A DNA stretch of 37,016 bases, taken from the NCBI GenBank assembly GCA_002811675.1, contig PDIM01010332.1:7408-44423 (forward strand). The letters are read 5' to 3'. The notes under the pieces were generated by a model, which saw only the letters and a program-made list of their open reading frames with translations, had not been told where the DNA came from and searched no databases. The stretch is from Ichthyosporea sp. XGB-2017a (lineage: Eukaryota; Opisthokonta; Ichthyosporea). This document shows, in pieces, positions 18,951-32,000 of this stretch; position 1 is the first letter of the stretch; the number at the start of each line of letters is the position of its first letter. The position numbers were made by a program, and so were the translations under genes.

Positions 18951-19558
18951 TTTTTACATGTACAGTAGCCAGTAGGACGATTGTCACGATTCTGTTCGGT
19001 TGGTGCTGCAAGTGCAAACGCAGAAAGCCACGAAACAAAAGCGCTAGCCTCGCACTTCAAGCCGCAAGGGGCAAGTCGGGTAAGTACACTGTACAGTACA
19101 TTTTCTTGGTTGAGTGTCTGAGAGGAATTTTGTAAATGACTTTAGGGAGTTGCTTGGGTATATTATTGAACCTTTGTTTTTTCGTGAGGGGGCGGGGCTA
19201 GTCCCAATCCACTTTTTTACAATTTTCTATTGTTTTTGTGTTTTTTGTTGTTTTATAAATATAAGAAATGGTAAAATATTTCCAGATGATGCCCCCTCCA
19301 AGCTTTTCGGCGAGTCGTTCCACCTCGCTACCAAAGTTCCTCCCTTTGTGACAACTGACAATCCTCAGTGGGATTATCTACTCGACGAGCAAAACAGTTT
19401 ACTGTCCACCTTGGGCAGTGCAGGAAAAACTGCATGGCCGTGTCTCGCCTAAATTCACCCCGAGACGAATCAAGTTGAGGATCAACGGAGTACGGACAGA
19501 CGTTCAGGTGGTCAATCAGCTGGTCCCTTTTGCTATTACACAGTGGGCATTTGAGTGA
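18951..19558 (+). pseudogene. Cryptic spliced gene with a frameshift; membrane-protein tail of unknown family
   Basis: Found by joining frames. The frame upstream of a strong donor (GTAAGT at 19080) encodes a hydrophobic stretch ending in a Cys/Lys/Arg-rich juxtamembrane motif (GWCCKCKRRK), then Ala/Ser/Lys. A 206-nt intron ends TTTCCAG at 19285, and splicing is in phase 1. The next exon reads through PSKLFGESFHLATKVPPF, PQWDYLLDEQNSLL, then loses the frame near 19405-19420. The +1 frame continues as QEKLHGRVSPKFTPRRIKLR, INGVRTDVQVVNQLVPF and ends at TGA 19556-19558. I see no in-frame ATG or upstream exon, so the 5' part is lost or lies in a further exon. The frameshift suggests a pseudogene, or a sequencing indel in a real gene. 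Family unknown. Confidence 0.5.
19080..19285 (+). other. Probable intron (206 nt) in the cryptic gene
   Basis: Donor G|GTAAGT and acceptor TTTCCAG|AT keep an open frame across the junction (Lys-Ser-Asp). No TACTAAC is visible, unlike the two best introns here, so confidence is lower. Confidence 0.5.
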
Positions 19559-19840
19559 TTTTCCTCTGCCTCAAAAGTGGTTCCATAATGTCTCTTCTGC
19601 CAGTCAGATTCAGACAGCTGACAGTTGACAAAAGGGAGGTGTGAAGGACTGTACGTCGAATACTGCTGGCTTTTGCTCAAAGGAAACTGTGGAGGTTGAG
19701 AATAAACAAAAAAGTAAAAAGAGGAGTTCAGGGAAAAGTTGCTTGGAGGAGTGAGGTCGGTGATAGAAGAGTATCCTGTGACAGATGATTTTTTTGGGCC
19801 TTTGGCAAAATAAGAAAATGTCCATCAGTCCATGGCCGTA

Positions 19841-19908
19841 ATTGGTGGATTTTGGGGTCAGTGTAGCCAATGGGAGGGTCGTAATTTTGTTTTCTGGGCG
19901 ATGATTGG
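19841..19908. promoter_or_regulatory. Cluster of three CCAAT boxes upstream of the giant membrane protein gene
   Basis: ATTGG at 19841-19845, CCAAT at 19867-19871 and ATTGG at 19904-19908, about 180-250 bases before the likely start at 20088. No TATA box is seen. The rest of 19559-20087 holds T- and A-rich tracts and no convincing gene. Confidence 0.45.
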
Positions 19909-20087
19909 TGGAAAGGGGCAAAATATTTACCATAAATGGAGAAAAATGAAGACAAATAAAAATGAAATTTTTGGTTACTATTTTTAGAACTTTTGAAACG
20001 TCTGGGGTTCAAAAAAAAAAAAGAGTTTTTTTGTTTTTGTTTTGTTTTGTGAATGAAATCAAAGCAAATGGAATCAAGTGGAAAAAC

Positions 20088-23000
20088 ATGAACGGGAATG
20101 AGGAAATCGCTGTTGTGGTTGACGCGGACGAGATGGAGGAGAGGTGGAGAAAAGAAGAAGAATCAAGAGGAGGAGAAATAAAAGGAAGGAATGAAAAGGA
20201 GGCGGAGGCGGAGGCGGAGGAGGAAGTCTTTGGTGGGAGAAAGAACCGAGGAGTAGGAAACGGGAGTAGAGAAGGTCCAGCTTTGGGGAATATCGTAGTG
20301 GAAGGAGTTGATCAAGGGGGAGAAGAAAAGGAAGGAATGGATGGAGGAGTAAGGACTCCTGAGAGTAGTAGGTCTGTGGATAATAATGATAATCCACAGT
20401 TGTTACAGTTACAGGTGGGGAGCACGCAGAAGATTACCTCGTCTACGGGGTCGTTGTATTCCCAGATATCCAATGTACGGGGGAGTGATGTGAGTGATTT
20501 TGGGGGTTTTGGGAGTACGTTGTTCCCTGGTAATGGACAATCAGTTGAAGAAGGAACAAGAGAGAGGGAGATGCGACGTGGGATGAGTAGTCATTGGGCT
20601 GATGAGGACGGTCAGGAAGGAGGAATGTCTGGTAAGAGTAGCCTTGATGAATCACTGCATCATCGACAGAGTGGATTCAAGGGGCATCACCTTCGGGATT
20701 TTGCAGAAGAAAGTGAAGAGGATTCAGTGAGGGGGTCTGCGGAGAGTTTCATTGAGCATATTCGGTCTTGGTATATCAAACAACAGCAGATGCGAGAAGC
20801 TTTTGAAGGCAAAGCGTCGATAAGTTCCCAAGGGTCGTCTGGGTTTAATATGGGGATTGAGGAGGAGGCGTATGGGATTGAGGAAGAGAAGGAGTGGGAA
20901 GGACTGAATGAAGGAGGTGGGAGGAATTATGAAGAAGGGAGGAATGAAAGTGGAGATGACCGCAAAGCGGGGCTTTCAGCACCGAAAAGATCAATATTTG
21001 GAGCGTTGCAAGATAAGTTGAGACCTCATAGGAAATCTACAGTTCATCCAGCAACGGGTGCAGGTCATGGGCGGAGAAAAGTGACTACGAGGCATTTTAG
21101 AAGAGAAAGGGGAGTGAATGAGAAGAGCCAAGAGCAGTTGAATAATGATGCTTTGAATTCTTTTTTTCATATTCGGTCTTTGTCTCGAGATATGAACTCC
21201 GCGCATCTTTATTCATCTCTGTCTGATATTGATGCCCATTCGAGAAAATCGTTTAAGAAGTCTGTAAATGGAAGCGCTACACTGGTGGGTATCTGCGGAG
21301 AAAGGGAATGGAGAGAAGCTTTCTACGTCTACCACATCAGCGAAAAGTCCTAACAGGGTAGATGCGATGGAGTCAAAGAAGTTGCCCTCTGAATTGCCTG
21401 TTATTATGAACCATCAAGGGGAAGCTCTTGACATAGAAGAGCCCAAAACAAAAAAAGAGGCCACTCCCGAATCAATGGTAAAGCCTGAAGCTGGAACCGA
21501 AACGAAAGACAAAACGAAAGAGCCGTTTGGTGACTTGAAAGGGAGTAGTAGGGAAGGAGCGCACCACTCGTGGAGACAGTTTTTTAAAAAATTTATTGGT
21601 CGTTCAGAATCCACTCAGTCTATCGGGTATGTCTTTGGAAAACGTCGCTTGAAACAAACAGTTCTTCAAATATGATTATGGGGAAATACTAACTACTGTG
21701 ATTATTTGTTTCATGAACATATATCCATTTCCTTTTGATTGTGTTTAGTTTCCGTCGCCGCAAAATAAGAATGACGAGGTTTAATCTATTAACGTTTATG
21801 TCTCTTGTTTTCGGGTTCACTTTTCTCATCCTCTCTCTTCAATGGCTAATGAAGACAAAGGATAGCATTGCAATTATAGAATCAGATGCCAACACATCTG
21901 CATCCTTGACCCTATTGGTGGGTGGATGTGATACTCATATTTTTGTAGACAACACGGCAAAAGAACATCTAGTAACGTATTCAATAGGTGAATATGACAA
22001 TAGCAGAGTTAACGTTGGTCCCATCACCGCGACGACATCACCGTCACCAGGAGTGCCAGGATTGATATCTCAGACTATTTCAATACAAAGTGATGGCGAC
22101 TTTAACGGGTTAAGAATACAATGCTCGATAGATGTAGCACTAGCAAAGAATAAGTTGCATACAGTACCCGGTTTAGATATTATATACAATGATCACTCTG
22201 CACAACACCAAAAACTAGACATTTCTTTGGGCAAAGAGTGCTCGTCTGGGCATTTCCGCACACAGGCTAATGCACTTCGCATTACTGGATCGTTTTTGCA
22301 GGTCACAGACGTATACGATATGTCTTTAGGAAACAGCTGTGCCTTTTCAAATTTGTATGTGAACCTTCAACATGGGAGCATCATTTTTAAGCATGTACAT
22401 GTACCATCTCAGAGCCAATTGGATACATCACTTGTTGATTTGCGGACATCTGTAGGTGATGTTGTCTTCGTATTGTCAACGCCGAATATGGTCAATTACA
22501 ATTTTTATCACAAACGGGGGTTTGTATGTATGCCGCAAGGTCGATGGATAGATAGAGAGTCTTTTTGTGAAGTGGAAGAGGCTAATACACCATCAGTAAC
22601 CATCACCAGCTCTACCACCACAACAGGAAACACGACAATCAACTCCCAGGACCAATCCATTACAGCGGAGCGTATAAAATACGTGGATTGTGAAGGGAAG
22701 ATCAACAGTTTGAAGTTTGTGAGCCAAAATGTACAAGACAGCTCTTTGCTGTCAACAATATCTTTGACAACTCATACCGACTCAGGAACAATTTATCTAG
22801 CACCCGATTCTGTGCGTGGGATAGCTTTGGACAGTGGCTTTGGCACTGCTACATCGGTGGTAAATTCAACTACCAAAGTTGTATCGCCTTTGGACGTTTT
22901 GATGACTCAAGTGGAAGTGGATAAAACATTCACATCGGGCCATTCGCACTTCCCAAAAATGATACCAGAACATGAAAAGGCCTTAAAGACAACCATCGAC

Positions 23001-26000
23001 GGTATGGCAAGTGAAGCACAGAAAAATTCTCTTGTAATATTTCGATACCCTTCAATTTATGAGCACAGTTTATGGTTACTAACTACTAGAGAAATATATC
23101 TGACACTTTCGCCTGGTTTTCTTAGTGTTGTATCTGGAACTCTGCTGAAGCCTGCAATTATTTCCCAAGAGGTCGGTATGAGTCCAGGGATATGTCCCTA
23201 CCAACGACCCGTTGATAACAAGGGAACGAAAACAGTCGGGCAGACATTCAAAGCTGCCACTGGGGAGACCAACTATGAAAAGGTAGCGATTAAAACATCA
23301 GAAGGAATATTGGTTGTCAATGTAAAAGAGAATGAGGATCCATCAGATCCCGAAGAAATCTTACTTACGGATCAACCAGTTGTTATAGTTGCCATTACCT
23401 TTAGCTTTTTGGTAAGCGTGCTCTCCTCATTCGCTTTCTTATACTCTTTGCTGCGCTCCGGTTACAGCTACATCCTTCAGCGTATAAAAGCTGGTATCAT
23501 TTCAGACAGGTATGTTGCCCTATATGATCTTTTTGAGATATCTGAAAAGGATGACATTGGTGATGTTGGGGCAGGTATGGGACTTGGCTCAGAAGGATAT
23601 TCTTTGCCAGGTGATAGGCGAGGTGGCATTGGAACATCGGATGGGGTCAATGGCGAGGAAGGTTTGGACACCGATCAAAATATGGACTCCAATATTGTTG
23701 ATGATGACGAAGATATTAACGCGGATGATGACCAGAACAATGATGACGACGACGATGATGATAACGACGATGCAGGCATAAGCAAACGACTGTATTTTGC
23801 TGCAATTATAAAAGCTGCCGTCAAGCTTCCAGCCACTTCTACAGTCATTGTTGACATTTTATATACCGAATTGGATTTATGGACCACAAATAGCCTCCAC
23901 GCCTTCTTGTCTCACGCCTGCACAATCACCCCTGGCAGGGCAGCGGCATTTGACGCCTTCTTGTCCACAACAACATCAACGAGTTCAGCTGGCTTGTTTA
24001 AGAGACTGAAACGCTTTGGAACGAAATTTAAATTGTATTTATTTCCGGCGAGTAGCCCCGATGAATCCGGGGAGGACACTGTACTAACAGAAGGGAATAC
24101 GTCTGGTGAGAGTGCTCTAACGTCCGGAAAGTTTATGAGTGGATCAAAGAATGAGCTTCAATTGTCGAAATTCCAATCTGCTTACGAAGACTTTTGCTTT
24201 CGTAACAGATTAAGAGAGTTAAATTTATCGCGGCACTACGGGTATTTAAGACGTCATGGCATCTATTTATCGGTGAGGTATGATTTTAGCACAGAAGTCT
24301 TTACCAAAGTGGAAGCTTTGAGCGATGAACAGCGAGCACGTGCAGCGATTACGTATAAGACCCGGATTCAGAGCGAAACATCTTTAAACAAGTATATATA
24401 TAATACGATTAAGCTGAGTGATCACGATTATGACTGCATTCCAGTTGATGCAATGTATTTTAATTATCTTGAATATTGCCACCAACAGAATCTTCAACCG
24501 GAACCATTCAAAAAAGAACTCATTGCAGAGTTCGGGGGTGACTTGGAGAGTAGAGAATTCAAGTTTTTACAGAATGTGGTTCTGAATGACAATATCAATG
24601 CTCCATATTCTATTTTTCATCGAAGATCTTGGCGCAAACGTCAATTTATTGTTGTCTGCCTGCAATATTTTATTGGCGTTCTACTTCCAATACCCGCATT
24701 GGCAGCGCTACTCCTTTATGAAGATGAGGCGCGTACCCTTTCAATACACCCAGAGGAAATACTTTCTATACACGATCTTCTTGAAGGCCCATTTAGGTAT
24801 ACACTTCTACCGCCAGATTTTATGACCAAGGCTTCCGAACTCACTCTTTTAGTGTTTGGCATGGTAGTTCTATACTCCATACTTTTTCTTGTAGAGACAA
24901 CCTTGTTCTACCTTATTGACTTTAATGAAGCAGCCGTAGACTTTAACAACTATGGATTCTTGCGCCCGTTTCGCTCTAAACGTGGGCAAGGGGTAAAACA
25001 TTCACTCAAATTGTCGTCTTTTACAATTCGGTCCTCATCAAAAACTCTACAATTGCGGAAACGGTTTAAACAACTAAGAAAAATTATCAGAATTGTGCTA
25101 TTAACTCTGACTGCTATTTGGGTCTTGTCAGCCATATTTTTGGTGTTACTTGTTTTAGTGTGGTCTATTCTAGGTGTTATAGTAAATCCAGTAAAACTCC
25201 TGCCTTACGCTTCTGGTACACTGACACTTTACTTGTGGATTTCAATTGGGTCGTATGATGTATGGCTTACTCAAACAAGTAATTTTGCTAAAATAACCAG
25301 AATGATACAAGTAAAGTTCGATTCCGTTATTAGTCGCACACTCACATCGACTATTGAAGTTCATCATGATAATGGAAAAGTGGTACAGTCTTCTACGTTA
25401 CCACACGACCACTCATTCTACCCAAATCGCGGCAGCATGGGATATTCTGGAGAGTCTACAGGAGCTGCTCAGGGTGTATCGCGCGTGCAGAAAGTCCACA
25501 TTGAGCAGGAAAGTGGCCACGGGCTGGACATGAACATGAAGGCAAGGCCTAAGAATTCACTGCAATTATATAATGCTGTCATTTCAGATAAAGCTTTAGT
25601 GAAGTCCATATCGGATGGAAACAGTGCTGCTATTCATCAAGTAGCTGAAATCGTCGGAATTGATGAAGATGTTCTGTGCCTTATAATTGCGATAACCATA
25701 GGCAACTTCCCTTTGTTGTCACGTGGAGTAAATAATCTGTGTTCTATTGGAAAGTTGAAGGCACCCCCCCTTTTGGTAGAAGCATTTATCAAACTTTGTA
25801 TGAACCGAAATGAATCCTTGAACTCAAGAGAAATGAAAAATTTACTTGGTCAATTAAATGGACTTATGCACTCAAAACAGCATAATATCGCTCATCACGC
25901 AAAGAAAAGTAGCACTGCCGTATCGGCAAGGCCATCACAGCCACATAATTTTGGAAGCACTCGGCCAAGTGCATCTTTGAATGCTGATGACCAAAGTAGC

Positions 26001-29000
26001 AAAGTCTCATTGCGCCCGTCGGAATTAGATTTCGGTAGTATGGGCCAGAAACACACCATGGGATCAACATCCCGACTGGAGACAGTTCCTAGAATCTCGC
26101 ACGGAGTCTCAGGGGTTTCCAAATCTTACTTGCTCGATCATGAAGGGGAGTTCTGTAAGGCAACTGGGGATGCAATCATTGGACTTTGCGGCGGGGAATT
26201 TAGATCGCTACTAAACAAAATGAAAAGCCAACATTTAGATTACTTAGGTAGCATACCGAAGGAGTACATTGAGCTCCTGATGGGGTGTAGCAAGCGAGGC
26301 GCCGACGCTGAAAACAATGACATGAAAGCAAAAGTGAAGCTGTTTTGGGGTTATCAAGAAAAGAAAAAGGAGGAGAGAAGTGGTGCGTCATGTATCAGTA
26401 ACTCGGCTAGCCTTTTGGAAGATGTACTTCGTGTTATTACCGGGGATTTGGGTAAGCGATGCGACACTCTTGCCCAAGCCTTGGGAGTACAAGAAAGTGT
26501 ATTGGCAGGGATATTTTCTCTGCTTCATGGATCTAGGGGGTGCGTAGTGCCCATGATAAACACAATTTTGAATACGAATGAGGAGGTTTCAAAGCGATTT
26601 TCACTTAAGAAACGCCATCTTGATAAGCTCAAATCGGCAAACTTGAAATTTTTGCACTACGGAGATTCTGGGAAACATGCAAAATTTAGCAAGGGTTATG
26701 GATGGGAAGACTCGCGCAATGGAGCAGGCTACTCGAGGGCAAGAAATCGTGGAGATTCTCCTCACTCAGGCCCTTTATCAGAGGAGGAACCATCTCATAT
26801 TCCACAACAACACAACAACAAGGCGAAAGCTAGGCATGAGGAGTTTTCAAAGTGTGCCAGCTCTTATGTTCTTGCTGGACTATTTGCTATATCATATGGC
26901 ACGGATATGAACTTTTTGCAGATTAACAATGAATGTGGAATAAGTCCCAGTTGTGGAGGAGAGGGACTTGCCGTGCTATTGGAAAACAACGAGGAGAACA
27001 AAGGGCCGGAAAGGTTAGAGGTAGTTTTAAGTTCTTTAGCGCGAACACTTCACTGTGATCGACTCAGACTTTCTGGTGTAATGGCGTGCTTGATGGGCAA
27101 CTACTCAGATGGAATGAAGCATCTTGCCAAAGACATTTATGTTCAGAAAAGTTCAAACAATCTATTAACTGCAACTGCACTAGTAACTGTTGGTTGTTCG
27201 AATGATATTTTTGAGATTGAGTGGGCACTAGTGATTCTATTTAATTTAATGGTAGATAAAAAAGGGATGGGCGCACATGCATTGCGTTCAGACTCAAAAC
27301 GCAGTAGATACCGCTTTAATGAAGTTGCAGAGAAGATATGTATCTTGCGACAGAACGATCGCGAGCTTTTCAAAATGTTTGTCCGTTTGGAAGAATCATC
27401 TGTGGCTGGATTTTTAAATGATGTTTATATGCCGCAAAGGTTTAGAGAGGTTCAGGGCGTGATTAATGACCTCAATCCACTTTTGCTTCTTGACGATGAA
27501 ATATCTGGCCTCGAAACGTTTAATATTCTGTTTTCAATTATATTTCCATCCAGTGGCATGTATCACTACTGTTCTTCTATTCTTGCTGAGCATGGTATTT
27601 CGCCCTCCTCCGTACAACGAGGGTTCTCTAGTTACGCTTCAATGCTGTTTAACCATGCGCAATCTAAAAGGACTGCAGAGCTACTTTATTCCATAGTATT
27701 TTTGGCTAGGGACTTACAGTCTGATATTGATGGTCTGGAGCGAAGAGTGATATGTCAAACATTGTCTGACTTTATTGAAATTGATGTCGACTACTTCACA
27801 GAATTAGTGGATATCACCTTTGGAAGGATCCACAATGCAAAAGGCGTCCTTGAAAAAGTTCTACCAGATGTGAAGACCAATGACTGGCTAGGAAAAATTG
27901 ACAACGTATCGATTGAAAGAAGATACTTGAGACAAGGACTTGAGGTTTTATGTGTTCTTACTGATATCCCCTTCGAAGTGCTTGTTGGATTGTTGGATAC
28001 CGGCACAAAGACAGAAACATCTTTTATACTAAGAAGGGCGATACAGGCTCTGTTTAATGAAAATGAACTCCAACTCCATACCCTTCAGGAACTAATGAAG
28101 TCAAAAGATCATTATCATTGTCTATTCTCCCACATACGTTTTACAGAGTTGAGCAGTTGGGAAGAAAAGAAATCAAAGAGAGACAGCATTTTAGGGAAAA
28201 CACTCCCCCCATCGTCAGTCACAGGGCTTATGTCTTTTGCGCAAGGATATACCGTGATACCCACAACGTTGACTGAATTCACTAGTGTCGATAGCTTTTT
28301 TGATGAAGCAGATGATTCTGCTGCCATTCAAAGTCTTTTACCGTTTATCATTGGTGACTCTTTCATGCTGGAACAGTATCTTCTTAACGGAAAAATGACA
28401 GGGTGGGAGTATATCTTTGCCAAGGGTGGATTCAACCAAGAGCAACAGGTGCTACTAAAATCCATGTTTCATATAATTGAGCTAGTCTCGAATTATGATC
28501 CGAACAATCCTGCCATTGTTAAACCGACCAAATATGTAAGACCAATGCTTGAATCAAAGGTCATTTCAGATTCTATATCATTTTTAATGACTAAACTTGG
28601 GATATCACCCGTATATATGAAAGCCCTGATTGCCGCAGGATGTCAAGACGCTGAGTCACTGATTTATTACCTTAAGGCGATCGGCATTGAGGATGCTAAA
28701 ATGGACAAAGGGGCCGTCCCCGTTTTACTGAACATTGCAACGGGGAAGATCGATTATATTTACAGACTGAAAGATATCTCTAATGTACACATTTCTGTCT
28801 TGGAAGGTATAGTTGCACTGGCGTCGGGCAATCCAGTTTCTATACCCTCATCTATACAAGGTGTAGCTAATGCCATGGGGCTGGCTAGCATGGGAAAAGT
28901 ACTTACAAGTATAGTTTCCTTATGCTATAGTCACATTAATGGCTTGGAGCCCCTTGCCCAAGTATTGAAAGTAGATTCTGCTACTTTGGTGAGTTTGGTG

Positions 29001-32000
29001 TCTATGTTTAGTAGGTGTAATGACACTGTGAGTGAGCATATTCATGAACTAGCTGTTCTTTTGGATATGAAAGATACGTCTTTAGCCGCTGCCTTGGTAA
29101 CATTCATTAACGGCGATGGGGGTCTTTTGGCGATGAACGTCAGCAAGATGGATATTGGTTTATCATCAGATGAAATTAAGCACGCGAAAGCTGTATTATC
29201 TATTGTTCAGGGAAATCAAGATCAGATTAGCATTATTTTCAAATCCATTGGAAGACATTTGAAAATGAGAAGACGCAACTTAGGTCCAAAGATAGTTGCA
29301 CTCGTCCATGCCGCTGAAAAGTTGTTTGACTCTCAAATAATGAAAGGTATTGTAGAGAGGCAGCATCTTGGTGAAAGCCTTGCTGGCAAGAGTTCCGCCG
29401 AACTACGGGGATTCTATCAGCAGGCGATTGTATTGGGAGATGAGGATTATCTCAAATTGAACAGCAAAATCGTTGACAATATCATTAATCCGGCAGGGTG
29501 CTTTCAGGAGATGGCAAATTTAACTTCATTAAGTGCCCAGGAGCTGTATCAATACTTTGAAAAGGGAATTGGTGTTGATGTATATACTCAGTCAGATCAA
29601 GCGAAGTCTAGAAAGGATCCTTTGTCTGGCAATTCACAAGACCAAGATAGAGAGAAGGAAAGCAATGAAAAGAAACTAGGTATTGAAGCGAAGAAAGGTA
29701 TACTTAAAAGTGTCGTTAACGCACTTGGAGGATTCATGTCGAAGGCTAAAGACCCGGGTAGAGGTATAGATCAAGACATACACAAAGAAAATCATATGAC
29801 AAACCAATATTCGCAAGAGTCGAAAAAGGGAAGCGTGGAAGAACGTCTTTGGATGGATTTCCGTTTACAAAAAAACTCTACAATTGGGGATATTCTGGCT
29901 ATACTTCGATCAATATACAAACTTGCAAAAGTGAAGCAAAATCTAATGGACCAGTCTTTTTATGCAGAAAAAAGGGAGACAATTGCATCGGACACGTGCC
30001 CCCAGAGTGGCGCATCCGTTGTTTTACCATGTAAGGAATTGTTGGAGAATATACGACGCTCGTATAAAGATGTTGTCACCTCAAAAGTTGCAATTTCCGG
30101 TGAAACCACAGATGTTCTTCTGGCGCTTGTTGGCCTTGGTGCTGGAGAGCTCTTTGCTGACGACACCCGATACCGGGAATACTTTGCAAGTATTAGCGCC
30201 CTGAAAGACCGTTTGTACATGGGGCTCAAATGCAAGCTTAAATCGTTAAAAACTATAGCGCAATTGTGTAGTCCTCTTGTTGTGCATTATAGCGGCCATG
30301 CAAAAATCCCAACGTGGGCTCAAAATGGGCAAGTGGACACATCTTCTACAAATATCAGCGAAACATTGCGCCCTTTCTTCCATAAATGTCGTATTCGAAC
30401 AGAAGTTGGTGTAAGTATGTTACACATTCTCAAAGGAAACATAGCCAATGTTCAGCTGTCATTCAAAAATTTCGCCAATGAATGCAGTATAGACAGAAAT
30501 AGCGCACAAACCATTGTACTCTGCGCACTTGGCATGAAAGAGGCGTGGGACATGCTCTTTAAAGAGCTTGGGGTGTCCAAAGACATTGGTAAAGCTTTAA
30601 TTGTTAGTCAATCTTTTGCAAAGGTGTCTCGTGCACAGGAGCGATTTAAAGGCCCATTGTGGCTAATGGATAGGTATCGCTTCATTTCCTATCACTCCCT
30701 GGGTGGAGCAGTGGACACCACTAGCTTAGATATGTATGAAGATGTCAAGCTCACTGAGAATTCTGACACAGAATATATGCACAAGAAAAAGAATATCGTA
30801 AATGATAAAATTCTAAATTACAAGAGTTTAACCAAAGACCTTTCGCCTTTGTGTGCTTTTCTTGGAGTAGATAGCATGAAGGCTTTGCTTCTGATGGTTT
30901 CGGCGTCTAACAATGTTGCAGGTCTGATTGACATGACTGTATACTTTGTGGGTACAAGTAGGAGTGCTCGTCGCATTGCGAAATTGCTTGGCATTGCAAA
31001 GGGGAAAAAGTATACCAATGATCAGCTGTCTTCGTTGACAGAATTTTCCGATGCGTCTGAGGGGATAATTAATGCGCTGGTGGGAATTGCATTCAGAGAC
31101 AGAGAATATCTATCTTCCACTTTTAACTTTTCAGTAGAAAACAGTAACAGTTGGCTCACAGAAAATTTGAAAAGGGAGCGACGCAATTACCACAAAGGGA
31201 AAATGAAATTTAGCTACGATAACAACATTCCCGGGAAAAAAGAGTCCCGAAAGAGGGAGGAAATTAGTCTAACAGGTAGGGAAGATTTTCAGATACACAA
31301 TCAGTGGTTGCGCCATGAAAAAAACAAAGAAATGGCATTTATTCATTTCGCTCACAATTTGGACTTTCATGATTCAAAAGGTCTGTTTTTGGGAGGCTTG
31401 ATTGCACTACTTATGAGCGACACCTCGAAAGACGCTGAAGCTCCAATAGCTTTCGTTGGGTCACAATGTGGTCTATCTCGAGTATCGGCTTCAAATCAAC
31501 CTAAGGAAGCAAACACTAATCGAAAAGATGGTACATCTTTGAACACTTCTCTGTCTAATTTCCCAGTGCTCGGATCCCTGCTTGGGTTTAAGACCAGAGA
31601 AACTAAGCAAATAGATATGCATTTACCAGGTTTGGTCGATCATATAATGGGAATGAAGCAAATGAAAGGAAAGAAGTATGTTAACCCGGACAGCTTGAGA
31701 ACAGAAATTGGCTATATTTTAAAATGTATCAATACAAACTGCAAAAAGAGTTTGGCATATTTGATCGAAGAAGGGCTCGACTTTGACAAAGAGGCAAAGG
31801 AAATTGGATTTCCTACCATCTGCCAAAAAATAGCGACCCATGAGCCTATTAAGAAAGAAATGACCCAAATACTAGCATTCTTTTTCGAGCGAGGGACACC
31901 AGAGCAGCAAAAGGAAGTTGCATTAAAAAATGAGGGTAAAATAGGACTCCAAAGAGAAACTATCGCATTGGATGCAACAGAAACGCGATTTGACCATCTA

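Noticed and set aside
19610-20012. Overlapping minus-strand open frames of 94-107 codons upstream of the giant gene.
   Set aside because: Low-complexity Phe/Pro/Ser content arising from T- and A-rich leader DNA; no domain; overlaps CCAAT elements of the plus-strand gene.
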